Part shown: one piece after another, positions 7,642-14,306 of the stretch | Layout of the letters: each line of letters begins with the position of its first letter | Numbering within the stretch: position 1 is the stretch's first letter | Assembly (NCBI GenBank): GCA_934631995.1 | Contig: CAKTYF010000040.1 | Span: forward strand, 1 to 16,763 | DNA: 16,763 nt | Direction: 5' to 3' | Origin: an uncultured Eggerthellaceae bacterium | Lineage (GTDB): Bacteria > Actinomycetota > Coriobacteriia > Coriobacteriales > Eggerthellaceae | Program-made: the position numbers and the translations under genes | The notes under the pieces: model-generated | Told to the model about the DNA's origin: nothing | Database searches by the model: none | Seen by the model: only the letters and a program-made list of their open reading frames with translations

Positions 7642-7821
7642 CCCATAGAAAAACTAAGGGGTTTCCTCTTTCGAAGGCCCCCCCCCTTTACAAAACGGAA
7701 ACCGCTTTTCATTGTGCGGTCATTCTATCCTTCGGATCCTTTTCTTTCAAGAGTATCTTCGCATATGTGTGAAGGTGTATTTTATGTTGACTTTGCATAC
7801 AAAGCAAGCATGAAAACAAAT
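7642..7821. repeat. Long direct repeat, copy 2 (about 180 bp)
   Basis: Same orientation and order as 4980-5169. It begins at CCCATAGAAAAACTAAGG and ends at AAGCAAGCATGAAAACAAAT. Conserved landmarks are GGTTTCCTCTT, CCTTTACAAAACGGAAACCG, TTCATTGTG, TCATTCTATCCTTCGGAT and TCGCATATGTG. It has a longer run of C (a 3-nt gap) and lacks the 12-bp block of copy 1. On the minus strand TTGCTT and TAAAAT are 17 nt apart, a possible promoter pointing toward rloA, but the block in copy 1 breaks that spacing there. The sharp shared boundary suggests a duplicated unit rather than shared regulation alone. Confidence 0.85.
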
Positions 7822-8231
7822 AAGAACATATCTGCTCTGACGGAGCTCGCCTCCAATTAATGGAGCAATCCTCAAGCTTTCTGTGTCCGAAATCTTGACA
7901 TAGGCCACTGTTTTCAGCGGCGAAGCTTCGGGCAAAACTTGGATTCTGGAAGAACAGCAGCGGGCTCCAATTGGGGCGAATTTCCAATAGGATGATTCTT
8001 TATAAGCGGCGGGAAGTCACATGAACTTTGACGACCGAAGCCGGCTAATGAAGTCTCTAGTCGGGGCCAACCGCCGCAAAAGCACGGATTCTCGCCAAGT
8101 CTCAAATATCCCCGGCGTGCCATTCAGCCAGGTCTGACGGGAAAATCCGCACTTGGGCGTATCGGGCAATCTCCTGTGTCTCGGCGCAGCGGCGTCAGGG
8201 CCGCACTTGCTACTTACGCACAACCACTCCC

Positions 8232-8245
8232 TTGATTCGAATCAA
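8232..8245. promoter_or_regulatory. 14-bp perfect palindrome next to the AlbA_2 operator
   Basis: TTGATTCGAATCAA is its own reverse complement. It ends one base before the first operator repeat and contains TTGATT, a candidate -35 box. It may be part of the same regulatory region as the four 10-bp repeats. Confidence 0.45.
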
Positions 8246-8287
8246 TTCTAACCATTCTAACCATCATGGTTAGAAAAATGGTTAGAA
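8246..8287. promoter_or_regulatory. Four-site operator (two TTCTAACCAT, two ATGGTTAGAA) upstream of the AlbA_2 gene
   Basis: TTCTAACCAT occurs at 8246-8255 and again at 8255-8264; its reverse complement ATGGTTAGAA occurs at 8266-8275 and 8278-8287. All four copies are exact. The two halves face each other, making a large palindrome 33 bp before the start codon. The encoded protein has a C-terminal winged helix-turn-helix, so autoregulation is the simplest reading. The final copy runs into TAGAAT, a possible -10 box. Confidence 0.75.
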
Positions 8288-8319
8288 TATGGGCAGAATA
8301 AAATTGAAAGGCGGGCAGC

Positions 8320-9645
8320 ATGAAATTCCAGGAAACAGAGACAGTCGAGTTGAAGGCCGTTGCGCAGGACGGCATCAAGAAGGAGATTGTCGCCTTCGCG
8401 AACTGCAACGGCGGAACGGTCTACGTGGGCGTCGCCGACGACGGCACCGTGCTGGGCGTCGAAGACGTCGACGAGTGCGCCCTGCAGGTCTCCAACATGG
8501 TGCGAGACGCCGTGAAACCAGACGTCACCATGTTCGTCCGCTACGAAACGCTCGACTGCGACGGGAAAGCGGTCATTGCTGTCAAGGTCCAGCGCGGCAC
8601 GAACCGCCCCTACTACCTGGCGAAGAAGGGCTTACGCCCCGAGGGCGTCTATGTGCGGCAGGGGCACTCCTCCGTCCCAGCAACCGATGCGGCCATCCGG
8701 CAGATGATCAAGGAGACCGACGGCGACAGCTTTGAGGACATGCGCTCCCTCAATCAAAAACTAACATTCAAGTCGACGAAAGGGGAATTCGAAACTCGAA
8801 ATATCCCCTTCGGCTCGCCGCAGATGCAAACCCTGAAGATTATTTCGCCGGACGGCCTTTACACGAACCTCGGCCTGCTCCTGTCCGATCAATGTCCCCA
8901 CACCGTCAAGGCGGCCGTTTTCGAGGGGACGGACCAAAGCGTGTTCAAGGACCGCCGGGAATTCTCCGGATCCCTTATGCGGCAGCTCGGCGAGGCCTAC
9001 GACTACATCGACTTCCACAACCAGACCCATGCTGCTTTCCAAAAGCTGCTGCGCATCGACACCAGAGATTACCCAGAGGTCGCCGTGCGCGAGGCCCTGT
9101 TGAACTCGCTCGTGCACAGGGACTACTCCTTCCGCGCCAGCACGCTGATCAGCATCTACGACGACAGAATCGAATTCGTGTCCGTCGGCGGCCTTTTACC
9201 CGGCTTGGAGCTGGAGGATCTGATGATGGGCGTCTCCGCCTGCCGAAACCCTCATCTGGCCAACGTCTTCTACCGCCTGCAGCTCATTGAGGCGTACGGC
9301 ACGGGGATGAGGAAGATCATGGGAGCTTACGCGGGAGCGGCCTCTCAGCCACAAATCATGACCACGAGCAACGCATTCAAAATCGTCCTACCCAACGTGA
9401 ACTTCACAGCAACGAAAGCAAAAAGGCCAGCAGCAACCAGCAAAAAGGCACCTGTTGCTTCTTGTTCCCGAGAGGACGAGATTCTGCGGTTCTTGGCGGA
9501 ACACCACTCAATTACCCGAAGGGAAACGCAGGCGCTGCTCGGGGTCAGTCAATCCACGGCCGGTCGCATATTGAAGGAGATGGTGGACAAGGGGCAAATC
9601 GCAAGGCTCGGCGGAGGCCGCACCTTGCGATACGAATTGGCGTAG
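8320..9645 (+). CDS. AlbA_2/Schlafen-type ATP-binding protein with C-terminal winged HTH (441 aa)
   Basis: The N-terminal AlbA_2 domain (PF04326) shows ETVELKAV, KKEIVAFANCNGGTVYVGV (21-39), DDGTVLGVEDVD, and RGTNRPYYLAKKGLRPEGVY with YVRQGHSSVPA. The middle section has VREALLNSLVHRDYS, IEFVSVGGLLPG, RNPHLANVF and AYGTGMRKIM, the HATPase_c_4-like elements found in these regulators. The C-terminus (about 385-440) is a winged helix: REDEILRFLAEHHSITRRET, LGVSQSTAGRILKEMV and GGGRTLRYEL. Length is normal. The start follows GGCGGGCAGC. Members are usually annotated as transcriptional regulators or helicase-like proteins, and some sit in defence loci; the actual role is not settled. It is a single-gene unit with its own operator. 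Confidence 0.88.
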   Translation: MKFQETETVELKAVAQDGIKKEIVAFANCNGGTVYVGVADDGTVLGVEDVDECALQVSNMVRDAVKPDVTMFVRYETLDCDGKAVIAVKVQRGTNRPYYLAKKGLRPEGVYVRQGHSSVPATDAAIRQMIKETDGDSFEDMRSLNQKLTFKSTKGEFETRNIPFGSPQMQTLKIISPDGLYTNLGLLLSDQCPHTVKAAVFEGTDQSVFKDRREFSGSLMRQLGEAYDYIDFHNQTHAAFQKLLRIDTRDYPEVAVREALLNSLVHRDYSFRASTLISIYDDRIEFVSVGGLLPGLELEDLMMGVSACRNPHLANVFYRLQLIEAYGTGMRKIMGAYAGAASQPQIMTTSNAFKIVLPNVNFTATKAKRPAATSKKAPVASCSREDEILRFLAEHHSITRRETQALLGVSQSTAGRILKEMVDKGQIARLGGGRTLRYELA

Positions 9646-9855
9646 CGCTACGTCTCCGGGACAATTGCACAAAGAAGTTTGCCCTATCTTGAAACCTTCA
9701 GGCCAAGGATACAGCGTATTTTGGCAACACAGGTTGATGACGCTCTCAGTGCATCACGGCATCCAGGCACAGGCCTTCATGCGCCAGCATCTTCTCGACA
9801 ATGTGCCAGATCAGTGTCCTGTCGACGTTGAAAAGAGACGTTGACCTTAAGAAAA
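9646..9855. other. Gap after the AlbA_2 gene; possible transposase remnant on the minus strand
   Basis: No complete gene. On the minus strand, a frame ending at a TGA (9746-9748) reads SLFNVDRTLIWHIVEKML and AHEGLCLDAVMH, which has the feel of a transposase helical region but is only some 35 codons long with no start. I treat it as possible insertion-sequence debris, nothing firmer. Confidence 0.25.
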
Positions 9856-9890
9856 CGGGGATGTGGGCAAGCGATTTGCCCACATCCCCG
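9856..9890 (-). terminator. Strong intrinsic terminator after the DUF4143 gene
   Basis: CGGGGATGTGGGCAA, a 5-nt loop and TTGCCCACATCCCCG form a perfect 15-bp GC-rich stem. On the minus strand it is followed by TTTTCTTAA, so it terminates transcription from the DUF4143 gene, whose stop is about 65 nt upstream. The plus side lacks a T run, so stopping transcription from the AlbA_2 gene is less certain. Confidence 0.82.
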
Positions 9891-9956
9891 CGTGTCGAGT
9901 CTTATCGCAGCAAACACACCTCCGCCCCCTGTTTTCATTCGGGTCGACGACTGCGC

Positions 9957-11255
9957 TTACGGCCGCAAGGCGGTGATAGGGAAAACGTAGACGTCATGGG
10001 CTGCGTCGTAGCGACAGAAGGGAGACGTCGCGGTGACGACGGCGCAAAACTCGGGCTTGGGGTTGCGAGCCGCCGGGTTGGAGGCGACCTTTTCGCGCAA
10101 GCGCTCGATGTTCCTGATGCCGTCGGGCACCTTGGCCTCGCCGAGCTTGATCTCCAGCGCCGCCCAGCGACCGTCGCGAAGCTCGATGACGACGTCGACC
10201 TCCAGTCCGTCCGAATCGCCGTAGTAGCGAAGCGATCCGGGGTGGGCACCCGGCAGGCACGCGGTATAGGCCCGCAGGTCGTGGACGCACAGCGACTCGA
10301 AGAGGAGGCCGAAGGTCTGCCCGTCGGAGAGCAGCCTCTCCGGCCCCATGCCGAGCGCGGCGGCAGGGATGGACGGGTCGGCGAAGTAGCGTTTTGGCTT
10401 GGTGCGCAGACGCGACTTGGCCCTTACAGGGGCATCCCAGCCGTGCAGACCCTCGATGACGTACATGCCCTCGAGCATGTTCAAATAGGAGGTGACGGTG
10501 GACGCTGCCGGCGCCCCCGCCTCATCTCCCAGCGAGGCGTCCTGGGCGATGGTCTGCAGGGTGGCGGCCGTGGCGACGTTGCGCGCGAGCGAACTCACGA
10601 TACGCCGCGCCATATCGGGCGTTCCGCCCTTTTTGGGGACGCTGACCTCGAACATGGCATCGAGGTACTGGTCGACAACCTCTGCGGCCGTCTGGGCATC
10701 GGCCCCGACGAGGGCGGGCCAGCCACCGCAGCATATGGCATCGGCCAAAGGCGCCAGCGACGTTTCGCATGCCGACGGGTCGAACGCGCCTTCGAATAGT
10801 CCGGACAGCGACACCGAACCCGTGGACAGGCTGCGCTCCCACAGCGTCATGGTGCTCATGTCCACGCGGGCGATGCGCCCGGCGCCGCTGTGGGTGACGA
10901 CGTCCTTAGCCGGGGTGGAAGAGCCCGTGAGAATGAACAGGCCATGTTCGCCGCCGGCCGCGTCGACCGCGCGGCGCGTGGCATCCCAGGTGGAGGGGAC
11001 CTCTTGCCACTCGTCGACGACGTGAGGGCGTGCCCCCCGCAGCGCCAGCGCGGGGTCGGCCTCGGCCAGCGCCTTGACGTTTGGGTCGTCAAGATGCACG
11101 ACGCTCTCGCCGAACGCCAGCGCCGCCCAGGACTTGCCGCACCACTTGGTACCGCGAATCTCGACTGCGCCGAAGATGGAGAGCAGCCTCTGCAAGCGTT
11201 CGTCGACGAGACGCGGGCGATACGCCTGGGGCTTTTCGGTTCCATATACGACCAT
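9957..11255 (-). CDS. AAA_14/DUF4143 ATPase with PD-(D/E)XK-like C-terminus (432 aa)
   Basis: The N-terminal AAA_14 domain has a P-loop GTKWCGKS (35-42), a Walker B HVVDEWQEVP (78-87) and the FILTGSSTP sensor element (107-115). A DUF4143 domain follows: YLDAMFEVSVPKKGG, ARNVATAATLQTIAQD, STVTSYLNMLEGMYVIEGL and KRYFADPSIPAAALG. Residues 344-371 look like a PD-(D/E)XK nuclease-type core (GDSDGLEVDVVIEL, then WAALEIKLG with Asp354, Glu368, Lys370). Such proteins are common, often in many paralogous copies, and have no agreed function; defence or toxin-like roles have been suggested. The start is fixed by TAAGGAGG 7 nt upstream. Its own terminator and repeat-bearing upstream region make it an independent unit. 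Confidence 0.9.
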   Translation of the reverse strand: MVVYGTEKPQAYRPRLVDERLQRLLSIFGAVEIRGTKWCGKSWAALAFGESVVHLDDPNVKALAEADPALALRGARPHVVDEWQEVPSTWDATRRAVDAAGGEHGLFILTGSSTPAKDVVTHSGAGRIARVDMSTMTLWERSLSTGSVSLSGLFEGAFDPSACETSLAPLADAICCGGWPALVGADAQTAAEVVDQYLDAMFEVSVPKKGGTPDMARRIVSSLARNVATAATLQTIAQDASLGDEAGAPAASTVTSYLNMLEGMYVIEGLHGWDAPVRAKSRLRTKPKRYFADPSIPAAALGMGPERLLSDGQTFGLLFESLCVHDLRAYTACLPGAHPGSLRYYGDSDGLEVDVVIELRDGRWAALEIKLGEAKVPDGIRNIERLREKVASNPAARNPKPEFCAVVTATSPFCRYDAAHDVYVFPITALRP

Positions 11256-11290
11256 GGCCTAGCCTCCTTATTTGAAGTGGGAACACTTTG

Positions 11291-11343
11291 TTTTCGAGGA
11301 ATATCATACACGATTTTCGAGGGTAATCACACTTCATTTTCGA
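11291..11343. repeat. Three TTTTCGA elements at exact 23-bp spacing upstream of the DUF4143 gene
   Basis: TTTTCGAGG at 11291, TTTTCGAGG at 11314 and TTTTCGAAAG at 11337 lie at equal 23-bp intervals, each with a similar A/T-rich flank (AATATCA, TAATCAC, AATATCC). This is about two helical turns, so three copies would face the same side of DNA. On the minus strand a TATGAT in the array is a candidate -10 box. A regulatory array is likely; which protein binds is unknown. Confidence 0.65.
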
Positions 11344-11403
11344 AAGAATATCCTGCGGACCCAAGCGATATCAAGGCCGAACACAGCTCCACGGCCCTCT
11401 GCT

Positions 11404-11523
11404 CTAACTCGGCCGCGTGCTCGGACGATGGATACGGACGTTCAGATTCATGCCCGTCGAGATGATGTAGTCGGCGGTCTCGCGCCTGAACTCGTCGGTG
11501 TATTTGGCGGCTGGATTCGGCAT
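11404..11523 (-). pseudogene. N-terminal stub of an IS3-type transposase OrfA
   Basis: A minus-strand frame starts MPNPAAKYTDEFRRETADYI and continues ISTG, closely like the start of IS3-family OrfA helix-turn-helix proteins (typically KYTDEFRREAV..). After about 24 residues the resemblance ends and a TAG follows at 11404-11406. Only the first quarter of an OrfA remains, and no inverted repeats or OrfB are nearby. It is a relic showing past IS activity between the DUF4143 and AbiE modules. Confidence 0.6.
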
Positions 11524-11599
11524 GGCATTTCTCGTCGTCTGGTTGCATTCTAAGGGATTCGGATTCCTCTAGCATGCGTGTCCGAGAAAACGATACAGG

Positions 11600-11704
11600 T
11601 CACTCGCTATCTTCGAGACGAATCATGACAGCAGGCACGTCGTCATGCTCGTCCGCGTTCTCGGCATCGATTTGATTGGAATTTGCCTCCATTTTGTTCA
11701 CCAT
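11600..11704 (-). CDS. Small acidic ORF after the AbiE operon (34 aa)
   Basis: An ATG at 11704 starts MVNKMEANSNQIDAENADEH and continues DDVPAVMIRLEDSE before a TGA at 11600-11602. It begins 31 bp after the AbiEii-type gene on the same strand, so it would be co-transcribed. Roughly 14-16 nt upstream there is GAGG/TGAGG, a weak ribosome binding site. The peptide is strongly acidic with no Cys, no membrane segment and no family I recognise. It could be a small antitoxin-like or phage-inhibitor-like peptide, the leftover C-terminus of a lost gene, or not translated. Confidence 0.35.
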   Translation of the reverse strand: MVNKMEANSNQIDAENADEHDDVPAVMIRLEDSE

Positions 11705-11735
11705 CCCTCAATCCTCAATTTTCTTTCCGTTTGTG

Positions 11736-12629
11736 TTATTCAGCCTCATACGCCAGGAACGCCGCTATCTCCCGCAAGGCAGACACCGCCTCGTCGTAGG
11801 TAACGTCCTCATACAACAGAGGCATCGTGACTCGCTCGTAGTCGGACCTGTACGACTCTTTCACGACGATTTCCTCAAGGACGGCTGACAGGTCGACACC
11901 ACCATCTGCTGACGGGTTCCCGTAGCCGCCGATCCTCTGGGCCCTCACGGTATCAATGAGGGATTGCATCTCGTCGTCCAGCGAAACCATGCCGAGAAGC
12001 TTGTGCAGGTCGTAGATGTGCCTGGACTGGCGGGCGGGGATGTCGCCGGACATGTAGTAGTCGCAGATAGCGAACACCTTGTCCGCGAACGTGCGCTCGA
12101 GCGAGTTGGCCCTCACTTCAAACGACAAGAGGTCGAGCTCTTTGGCCAGGTTTGCATCCCGTGCTTCCACGAAAGAACCGGTGAAGCTCTGCACCGGCCT
12201 GATGTTATAGGGCGAGGCAGGCGTCATCACGGCCGTCTCGAGGATCAGCGACCGTGCCGTTCCTCCAAGGGCGATGTCGTAGCGGTTGTACTCCCTGCGG
12301 CTCCTGGTCTCCGACAGATTGGATACCTCAATGCCGAGGGCGTCAGCCGACTCGACGACCGCGCGCTTTATGCCACGGCGCATGCCCTCGGTCGCATGCT
12401 CAAACGGGATTCCCAGATCGACGTCCTCGGAGAAGCGGTTTATCGCGCCGTAGCACTTCGACAGGCACGTCCCGCCTTTGAACACGAGGATCTCACTGCG
12501 TTTCATGACCTCGGCGAGAATCGTCATCGCCCAGTAGTCTTTGGCGATGAACTCCTCGCTCATCAAGAACTCTGCAGCCGCGCCGAGCAGCGCCTCTTCG
12601 AATAGAGCTACATCATCATGCAAATACAC
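11736..12629 (-). CDS. AbiEii-type nucleotidyltransferase toxin (297 aa)
   Basis: AbiEii/AbiGii toxins are nucleotidyltransferase-fold enzymes of type IV toxin-antitoxin and abortive-infection systems; studied members modify tRNA to stop growth. The key motif is clear: LVFKGGTCLSKCYGAINRFS (48-67) followed by EDVDLGI, containing GG.(S/T).L.K and the catalytic-type D.D. Downstream are YDIALGG, ILETAVMTPASPYNIRPV (131-148 region) and ARQSRHIYDLHKLL, all usual for the family. The GTG start overlaps the end of the upstream DUF6088 gene by 14 nt, so the pair is translationally coupled. Length is normal. Confidence 0.92.
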   Translation of the reverse strand: MYLHDDVALFEEALLGAAAEFLMSEEFIAKDYWAMTILAEVMKRSEILVFKGGTCLSKCYGAINRFSEDVDLGIPFEHATEGMRRGIKRAVVESADALGIEVSNLSETRSRREYNRYDIALGGTARSLILETAVMTPASPYNIRPVQSFTGSFVEARDANLAKELDLLSFEVRANSLERTFADKVFAICDYYMSGDIPARQSRHIYDLHKLLGMVSLDDEMQSLIDTVRAQRIGGYGNPSADGGVDLSAVLEEIVVKESYRSDYERVTMPLLYEDVTYDEAVSALREIAAFLAYEAE

Positions 12630-13242
12630 CGAGCGCCTCGCTCTCTATCAGCCTCTTCGAGGTCTTCGCAGGGTAGTAGGCGGCGTAGGCGAAAGCACGG
12701 TCTCGACCGGCCTTACAAGCTAGTTCGCCCAAGTTGCGAAGGGCAGCTTTGCCCATCTTTTTCGGGGACAGCGCCGTAACTGCGTCGAGAAACCTGAGCA
12801 CGTCGACGTTCTCCGCCGTCACCTCGCACCTGGGCTTCCGGATAACGACATCCTTCCATCCGCCAGAGGGACCAAGGCTCCTCACCCTCTTCGACGCTGC
12901 GTTAGTCGTGATCTCCAGCACAGCGGGAACCTGCTCGGACAGGCCGGCGCGGTTCTCTAGGGTCAGACCCGAGTAGTACCCGAACACCTCGTCGCCGCGC
13001 GCGATGAACTTGCGTTCCACGACGGACTCGGCGGACAGGGGCACCTTGCCGAATAGGCCCTGGCGGGGAATGTAGTAGACCCCGCGTTCGTACCGTTCCA
13101 GCGACCCTCTTGAGATCGCGGCGTCGATGTTCTGGTACACGGTGACGCGTGAGACCTCGGGAAACAGGGACAGAATGTCCCCGACGAGGATGGGCCGTCC
13201 CTCGTCGAACCGTTCCAGCAATATGTCGTCAAATTTTTCCAT
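12616..13242 (-). CDS. DUF6088/AbiEi-like antitoxin with N-terminal winged HTH (208 aa)
   Basis: In AbiE systems the AbiEi-type protein is the antitoxin and the promoter repressor. Residues 1-60 make a winged helix: ILVGDILSLFPEVSRVTVYQ, NIDAAISRGSLERYERGVYY, IP. The middle part (VVERKFIARGDEVFGYYSG, LTLENRAGLSEQVPAVLEIT) and VVIRKPR are typical of DUF6088. A Lys/Arg-rich C-terminus follows (SPKKMGKAALRNL, YYPAKTSKRLIE). It is the first gene of the operon, overlaps the toxin gene, and has its own promoter. The start ATG lacks a clear ribosome binding site. Confidence 0.85.
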   Translation of the reverse strand: MEKFDDILLERFDEGRPILVGDILSLFPEVSRVTVYQNIDAAISRGSLERYERGVYYIPRQGLFGKVPLSAESVVERKFIARGDEVFGYYSGLTLENRAGLSEQVPAVLEITTNAASKRVRSLGPSGGWKDVVIRKPRCEVTAENVDVLRFLDAVTALSPKKMGKAALRNLGELACKAGRDRAFAYAAYYPAKTSKRLIESEALGVFA

Positions 13243-13248
13243 GCCTGT

Positions 13249-13277
13249 ATTCTATTCCGCAACAAATTACTTTACAA
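13249..13277 (-). promoter_or_regulatory. Promoter of the AbiE operon, possibly giving a leaderless mRNA
   Basis: On the minus strand TTGTAA (13272-13277) and TAGAAT (13249-13254) are 17 nt apart. The ATG at 13242 lies only 6 nt after the -10 box, so transcription would begin at or very near the start codon. The absence of an AGGAGG-like sequence before this ATG, unlike nearly all other genes here, fits a leaderless start. Confidence 0.55.
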
Positions 13278-13299
13278 GTATTCACAATATTGATGCATA

Positions 13300-13440
13300 A
13301 AAATAAGGTATCCGGTCATTCAGACAACACACCCCCTAGAACAAGCCGCTTTCGTGACATTTTTCGTGACACCATTTCCGTTTTGACCAGATTGTGGACA
13401 GATTAAATGTCCAGAAAAAATGGCCAGAATAATCGTTGCC
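13300..13440. repeat. Cluster of short repeats resembling a transposon end
   Basis: Read on the minus strand from 13424 leftward: TGGCCATTTTTTCTGGACA, TGTCCA, CTGGTCAAAACGG and two TGTCACGAAA copies (in GTGTCACGAAAAATGTCACG). TGGACA/TGTCCA also form an inverted repeat with a 7-nt spacer. Repeated TG(T/G).CA(C) motifs at a terminus are like the multi-site ends of transposons such as IS21- or Tn7-like elements. No transposase gene is associated, so the assignment is tentative. Confidence 0.35.
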
Positions 13441-13524
13441 AATGAACAACAGCACCGAACAGTCGGCGGTCAGCCAGCGCTCGATCTGCTCCCTGCGCAT
13501 GGCCCTATGCGCTTCCAGGTTCAT
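13336..13524 (-). pseudogene. Truncated insertion-sequence accessory ORF (62 codons)
   Basis: The ATG at 13524 has a strong TAGGAGG ribosome binding site. The first 24 residues, MNLEAHRAMRREQIERWLTA then DCSV, look like the start of IS66-type TnpA or similar helix-turn-helix accessory proteins (..RREQIE.W..SG). After that the frame reads through the repeat cluster described above, so the rest is probably not original coding sequence. A second element seems to have landed in, or replaced, the rest of the gene. Confidence 0.5.
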
Positions 13525-13643
13525 AAAAATCCTCCTATCGGTTCACGATGGGAGGATTGTGGCAGAAGAAAATCAGTCTGTTAAGACGCGGCGGTTTTTG
13601 CGCTAAAAATCCTGATGACGAATCCCGCAATTATTGCTCTACT

Positions 13644-13901
13644 TCAGACAATTTGCACGAAACCATTGACGGTACCAGCTTTATCGCACTGAGACGGCAT
13701 CAGCGGACCGAATGAAACCACCTTCCACAAATCGAGGTCGACCCACTCGTCGAATGTGATGGAGTCACGGTTGCGGCGCGTCTGCCAATAGCAAGTGAGA
13801 CCGGGCTTGATCAGCAACCTCTGACGCTGGTAGTCATTATAGGTCGCAACCTCAGTCGGCAACGCGGGGCGCGGACCCACGACGCTCATCCCTTCTGTCA
13901 A
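13644..13901 (-). pseudogene. Internal fragment of a bacterial sugar transferase
   Basis: Residues 5-57 (MSVVGPRPALPTEVATYNDY, QRQRLLIKPGLTCYWQ and TFDEWVDLDL) match the conserved C-terminal core of PF02397 undecaprenyl-phosphate sugar transferases, which start exopolysaccharide or capsule synthesis at the membrane. The N-terminal transmembrane part is missing: a TAA lies 6 codons upstream of the first possible start (TTG). After DLDLW the sequence no longer fits the family and ends at 13644. It is a broken remnant of about 55 meaningful codons, a sign that a polysaccharide locus once lay here or moved in with mobile DNA. Confidence 0.75.
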
Positions 13902-14297
13902 GACGAAAAAACAAGATTACCTGCAGAAATACTCTGACTAGGTAGTTAAACTATCTGCCTTCTGGAGTTTGGACCTCAAAGCTTTTACAACCCATGCCGA
14001 TCGCCATTAGCGATGAACCGGCTCCGAAAAGCTGCCTTTAAATCGGATAGGAAATCGTCCCATTGGGACAGATTCCCAATGGGACGATTGTTCGCATCAA
14101 CGTCGAAACATACACAAACCCAGCGTTTTAGCGAAACGGTAAATCTAAATGAATCGCGAGGCTTTAATGCGTCAACGAGCAATACCGGCTTAGCTCGTGG
14201 CGAGTCCGTGTTCTCCATGCACAGCCTGGCGCTGGTTGACCCGCGCGCAATCGAGGTCGCAACGCCGAAACAGGTGTGACGAAGGCTCCCCTCCTGG
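13902..14297. other. Stretch without a convincing gene
   Basis: Overlapping open frames exist on both strands (plus 14013-14279, minus 13985-14335), and neither has a ribosome binding site or a family I recognise. The plus frame ends at TGA 14277-14279 and continues in the same phase into the next small gene, so it might be the upstream part of one broken gene. A 16-bp perfect stem-loop sits at 14053-14089. Confidence 0.4.
14053..14089. repeat. Perfect 16-bp inverted repeat with 5-nt loop
   Basis: AATCGTCCCATTGGGA (14053-14068) and TCCCAATGGGACGATT (14074-14089) are exact reverse complements around CAGAT. Neither strand has a T run after it, so it is not a usual intrinsic terminator. Function unknown. 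Confidence 0.8.
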
Positions 14298-14306
14298 GTG
14301 GAGCCC

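Larger units (their letters stand above)
7197..8245. other. About 1 kb without a convincing gene
   Basis: Between rloA and the AlbA_2 gene I see the rloA palindrome, repeat copy 2 and no credible complete gene. On the minus strand two adjacent open frames (7500-7712 and 7294-7482) lie in different phases and lack clear starts; they might be a decayed gene of about 130 codons. 7822-8230 has no long frame, strong repeat or recognisable motif. The stretch may be scar tissue from past insertions. Confidence 0.5.

Noticed and set aside
4980..7821. CRISPR or integron attC-type array
   Set aside because: Only two long repeat copies exist, with no regular spacers and no cas or integrase gene in the window.
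9801..10799. Long plus-strand ORF (332 codons)
   Set aside because: It lies opposite the DUF4143 gene, which has clear P-loop and domain motifs, a ribosome binding site and a terminator; the plus frame is Gly/Arg-rich antisense and has no motif.
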